Part shown: positions 7,084 through 9,427 of the stretch, one piece after another | How the letters are laid out: each line of letters starts with the position of its first letter | Position numbering within the stretch: the first letter of the stretch is position 1 | From: Gemmatimonadota bacterium | GTDB taxonomy: Bacteria; Gemmatimonadota; Gemmatimonadetes; Longimicrobiales; Longimicrobiaceae | Assembly: GCA_019348475.1 (NCBI GenBank) | Contig: JAHWJJ010000148.1 | Location: 1-9,427 of the forward strand | Reading direction: 5' to 3' | DNA length: 9,427 nt | The notes under the pieces: model-generated | Told to the model about the DNA's origin: nothing | Database searches by the model: none | Seen by the model: only the letters and a program-made list of their open reading frames with translations | Translations under genes and position numbers: made by a program

Positions 7084-7917
7084 TCACGATACCAGCCTGC
7101 CGGCCTCTTCCGCACTCGCGCCGTCGTGTACGATGGACATGAGCGCGCGGGTCATCCCGGCGGGGTTCGGGTGCTGGATGATGTTGCGCCCGTAGACGAT
7201 CCCCGCCGCGCCCTGCTTGATGAGCTCCTCCGTCCGCTGCAGGATCTCGTCGTCGCTGGCCCTGCTGCCGCCGCGCACCAGCACGGGAATTCCGCCGGCG
7301 ACCTGGACGACCCTGTGGTACAGCGAAGGGTCGCTCGTCGGGTCCGCCTTGATGATGTCCGCCCCCAGCTCCACCGCCTGGCGCACCAGCGGGATGATCT
7401 TGTGCTCGTCCCCGTCCACCATGTACCCGCCGGCCTTTTCGTTGGGCTGAAACACCAGCGGCTCGATCATGAGCGGCATGCCGTAGCGCTCGCACTCCGG
7501 CTTGATGCGCAGGATGTTCTGGATGCACTGGTCGGTGACTTCCGGCTGGCCGGGGATGCGGAACAGGTTCACGACCACGCAGGTGGCATCCAGCCGAAGG
7601 GCCTGCTCCACCGGCGCCTCGATCATCCGGCTGAACAGCGCGCGGGGCAGGTCCGTGCCGTAGACGTTGGCCACGTCGGTCCGCAGCACGAGAGACGGCT
7701 TCTCCTTCCCGGCCAGCGATTGCAGGTGGCGCGCCTGGCCGATCGTGAGCTGGATGGCATCGGGCGCGGCGTCCACCACCACGCGGATCGCCCGGCCGAC
7801 GTCTTCGATCCCCGGCAGGAACGATGGCTCGTTGAAGAATCCGTGGTCGATGGCCACGTCGAAACAGCGGTTGGACTTCCCGTTGAACAGGCGGTTCAGC
7901 CGCGCGCTCGCACTCAT
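7084..7917 (-). CDS. Class I aldolase, DhnA/FbaB (DeoC/LacD-like) family
   Basis: This 277-residue TIM-barrel aldolase is expected to cleave a phosphorylated ketose through a Schiff base. CFDVAIDHGFF (18-28) carries Asp24-His25 at the barrel start. GADIIKADPTSD (185-196) contains Lys190, the expected Schiff-base lysine. VLVRGGSRASDDE (212-224) and IVYGRNIIQHP (240-250) are the usual phosphate-binding loops of this family. Known relatives include DhnA/FbaB fructose-bisphosphate aldolase and LsrF. YihT and LacD are more distant functional analogues. The substrate here is not determined. ATG 7917 overlaps the stop of the DUF4432 gene (ATGA), and AGGA sits seven bases upstream, inside the end of that gene. 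Its place next to a PfkB kinase and a sugar-phosphate isomerase supports a role as the cleavage step of a sugar catabolic pathway. Confidence 0.9.
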   Translation of the reverse strand: MSASARLNRLFNGKSNRCFDVAIDHGFFNEPSFLPGIEDVGRAIRVVVDAAPDAIQLTIGQARHLQSLAGKEKPSLVLRTDVANVYGTDLPRALFSRMIEAPVEQALRLDATCVVVNLFRIPGQPEVTDQCIQNILRIKPECERYGMPLMIEPLVFQPNEKAGGYMVDGDEHKIIPLVRQAVELGADIIKADPTSDPSLYHRVVQVAGGIPVLVRGGSRASDDEILQRTEELIKQGAAGIVYGRNIIQHPNPAGMTRALMSIVHDGASAEEAGRLVS

Positions 7918-8987
7918 GCACTCTTCCTTTCGTGGTGTTCGGACGCCTCCACGTGGATCTCGAGGCTGAACCGCCGGGTTTCGCCCGGCTGCAGGTCGAT
8001 GATCCGCCCCGCCCGCCGCTCGGCCGGGTACCCGTGCAGGCGGCAGGTGGCCGGCTCCAGCCCCAGGACGTACGTCCCCTCACCGGTCATCGTCCACTGG
8101 ACGAACTCCGGCAGCTCCTCCGGCCGGAACCGCACCCGCAGCACCAGCCCTCCCGCGAGCCGGGGGTTCTCCAGCCGGGCCTCCGCCCAGCCGTCCGCGC
8201 CCGCCCGGGGGCGGTGATAACCGCTCCGTTGCCGAAACCCGCGTGTCGGAGCGGCGAAGCGGTCCCACGTCTCGCTCCCTTCCGGCGCCCCCGGCTCGTG
8301 CGGCTCCGGCGGCTCGCCGGGCGCCCCCGGGCCCACCAGGCGCGACGCCTCGGAGAGGAGGGGCCAGCCGAGGTTGATGTGGTAGAGCATCACGAGCGGG
8401 GCGGGCGACCAGCCCTGGTTCTCCACCGCGTCCTCGATGCGCAGAATGGACTCGCCGACGCGTGCCGTGATGCGCCGAGACAGGACCAGGTCGTTTCCGA
8501 ACACGCGCGTCTCCCGCACCTGTCCCCGCACCTCGAGCACGCACCCGCCGTCCTCCCACCTGGCCGGGCGGGCGACGTGCGACGCCGGCAGGTTGGAGAC
8601 CCGCCCGTGCATCCCCAGCGGCTCCCCCTCCCGCTCGCTGGGCCCGCCCGCGTGCTGCAGGCCGCAGGTGACCACCAGCCCGCCGTGGAAGGAGCGGAGC
8701 CACCCGGTCCCCTCCGGCTCGTAATACCAGGGGCCGGTCACCCCCGTCGGCGACGACCACGCCAGCGCCATCCCCCGGAACTCGGCGTCCCCGATGTCCA
8801 GCCCACGGTCCGTCAGAACGGTGAAGGCGAAGCCGGTGCCGGTGCGCACCCGAAGCGCCCGTACCCCCCGCTCGGGTCCATCGTCGTACGTGAACGACTC
8901 GATCCCCGCGACCTGCTCCAGGCGGCCGACGCGGCGGCGCAGTTCCCCGGGCCCGAGCGCCTGTCCGTACAGGTTGATGCCGCTCAA
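7914..8987 (-). CDS. DUF4432-family aldose-1-epimerase-like protein
   Basis: This 357-residue protein belongs to the galactose-mutarotase-like beta-sandwich superfamily. Visible features are [12 protein letters not shown] (55-66), [15 protein letters not shown] (100-114), [12 protein letters not shown] (124-135), NDLVLSRRI (165-173) and [12 protein letters not shown] (200-211). His101, His127 and His203 are candidate active-site residues by analogy with mutarotases. A Pro/Glu/Gly-rich insert (about 219-242) looks like a flexible loop. By analogy it would interconvert anomers or bind the free sugar, but the true activity of DUF4432 proteins is not settled to my knowledge. The start is an unusual TTG at 8987, supported by GGAG five bases upstream and by a 4-base overlap (TTGA) with the stop of the NagB-like gene. 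Its stop overlaps the aldolase start, so it is tightly embedded in the operon. No export signal is seen. Confidence 0.87.
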   Translation of the reverse strand: MSGINLYGQALGPGELRRRVGRLEQVAGIESFTYDDGPERGVRALRVRTGTGFAFTVLTDRGLDIGDAEFRGMALAWSSPTGVTGPWYYEPEGTGWLRSFHGGLVVTCGLQHAGGPSEREGEPLGMHGRVSNLPASHVARPARWEDGGCVLEVRGQVRETRVFGNDLVLSRRITARVGESILRIEDAVENQGWSPAPLVMLYHINLGWPLLSEASRLVGPGAPGEPPEPHEPGAPEGSETWDRFAAPTRGFRQRSGYHRPRAGADGWAEARLENPRLAGGLVLRVRFRPEELPEFVQWTMTGEGTYVLGLEPATCRLHGYPAERRAGRIIDLQPGETRRFSLEIHVEASEHHERKSA

Positions 8988-9427
8988 TGCATCTCCGTCT
9001 CGCAGGTGCCGATGCCGCCGCGGTAGTAGTTGAACTGCACGTTGGGATGGTCGGCCAGCAGCGACATGGGCACCGAGGAATCCGGGATGCGTTTGGAGAT
9101 CATCATCGCGGTGAGCCGGATCCCGAGCGGGTTGTCGTGGTGGCCCGGGTGCCAGATGGACACCTTCTCGGCCTTCCAGGTCTCCCGCGGGCCCACGGTC
9201 ACGGCCTGCGTGGGGATGAGCGGGATGTTGCCGCCCCCCGAGGTCCGCGCGTTCTGGATGAGCGTCAGGGGGTGCAGGTCCACCACGCGGGTGCCGAGCC
9301 GGCGGTACTCCTCGGGCGTGGGCGGCGCGTCGCTGTACCTGCCCTCGCGCTTCGGGGGATCGTTGAACGCCCAGTGCTTCACTTCGCCCTGCCCCCCCTG
9401 CATGACGGCGCAGCGGACGGAATCCCA
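8984..9427 (-). CDS. NagB-like sugar-phosphate isomerase/deaminase (partial, 5' end off the right edge)
   Basis: The C-terminal 147 residues are visible, open to the window edge; an internal ATG at 9403 is not the true start. [17 protein letters not shown] aligns with the NagB active-site stretch GGVGxDGHIAFNEP. Further matches are [19 protein letters not shown] (compare the NAR...VPxxALTVG region), EKVSIWHPG at the usual beta strand, and [22 protein letters not shown] (compare the C-terminal 'PVSExxPASxLxxHPNV'). In NagB the catalytic residues here are Asp141, His143 and Glu148. This protein keeps the His (codon 9374-9376), has Val in place of Asp141 and Asp in place of Glu148. It is therefore family-related but probably not a standard glucosamine-6-phosphate deaminase. 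It is the first visible gene of the leftward operon; more genes may lie upstream outside the window. Confidence 0.75.
   Translation of the reverse strand, partial: WDSVRCAVMQGGQGEVKHWAFNDPPKREGRYSDAPPTPEEYRRLGTRVVDLHPLTLIQNARTSGGGNIPLIPTQAVTVGPRETWKAEKVSIWHPGHHDNPLGIRLTAMMISKRIPDSSVPMSLLADHPNVQFNYYRGGIGTCETEMH
8993..8996 (-). promoter_or_regulatory. Ribosome binding site for the TTG start at 8987
   Basis: GGAG on the minus strand lies five bases before TTG 8987, inside the last codons of the NagB-like gene. It supports the rare TTG start, for which there is no nearby in-frame ATG. Confidence 0.5.

Noticed and set aside
7084..7917. Naming the aldolase LsrF, LacD or IolJ
   Set aside because: The class I catalytic residues are shared across these groups, and the neighbours needed for AI-2, tagatose or inositol pathways are not seen.
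6736..9026. Long rightward open frames (6736-8217 and 7932-9026)
   Set aside because: They are antisense to the aldolase and DUF4432 genes, which carry clear family motifs. Long shadow frames are expected in GC-rich DNA.
4783..9427. Calling the operon a sulfoquinovose (sulfo-EMP) pathway
   Set aside because: The kinase/aldolase/epimerase logic is similar and some Gfo/Idh/MocA proteins act on sulfoquinovosides. But no YihS-type isomerase, sulfolactaldehyde enzyme or sulfosugar transporter is visible.

Overview
The window is GC-rich throughout, with no tRNA, rRNA, CRISPR array, insertion sequence or phage gene that I can recognise. The high GC content, GC-rich third codon positions and gene set would suit Gemmatimonadota (for example Longimicrobiales), but other GC-rich phyla are possible. 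The lineage is an inference with low confidence.

Layout, left to right. (1) A leftward gene for a FIST-domain sensory protein runs off the left edge. (2) A 568-base gap follows. It holds no intact gene, but has what looks like a frameshifted remnant of a response-regulator receiver domain. (3) A rightward two-gene unit comes next: a conserved protein of unknown function, then a cysteine hydrolase of the isochorismatase superfamily fused to a C-terminal PRC-barrel/DUF2171-like domain. (4) A leftward gene encodes a membrane-anchored protein with two tandem DUF3592-like modules. A doubtful small coupled ORF lies downstream of it and runs into the end of the hydrolase gene. (5) A 509-base gap holds a strong GC-rich hairpin and a possible decayed coding fragment. 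(6) The right half is a leftward sugar-catabolism operon. In transcription order it encodes a divergent NagB-like sugar-phosphate isomerase (cut by the right edge), a DUF4432 aldose-epimerase-like protein, a DhnA/FbaB-type class I aldolase, a Gfo/Idh/MocA oxidoreductase and a PfkB-family kinase. Three of its four junctions are 4-base stop/start overlaps.

How the genes may work together. The operon contains the logical steps of an Embden-Meyerhof-like route for a sugar other than glucose: anomer handling (DUF4432), oxidation or reduction (Gfo/Idh/MocA), aldose-ketose or amino-sugar isomerisation (NagB-like), phosphorylation (PfkB) and retro-aldol cleavage (DhnA). The trio of isomerase, kinase and aldolase resembles the tagatose-6-phosphate (LacAB-C-D) and sulfo-EMP logic, but the families differ and the substrate cannot be read from the sequence. 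The NagB-like enzyme keeps the active-site His of NagB but lacks the neighbouring Asp, which argues against ordinary glucosamine-6-phosphate deamination. This operon and the hydrolase/PRC-barrel fusion are the best candidates for undescribed biology here.
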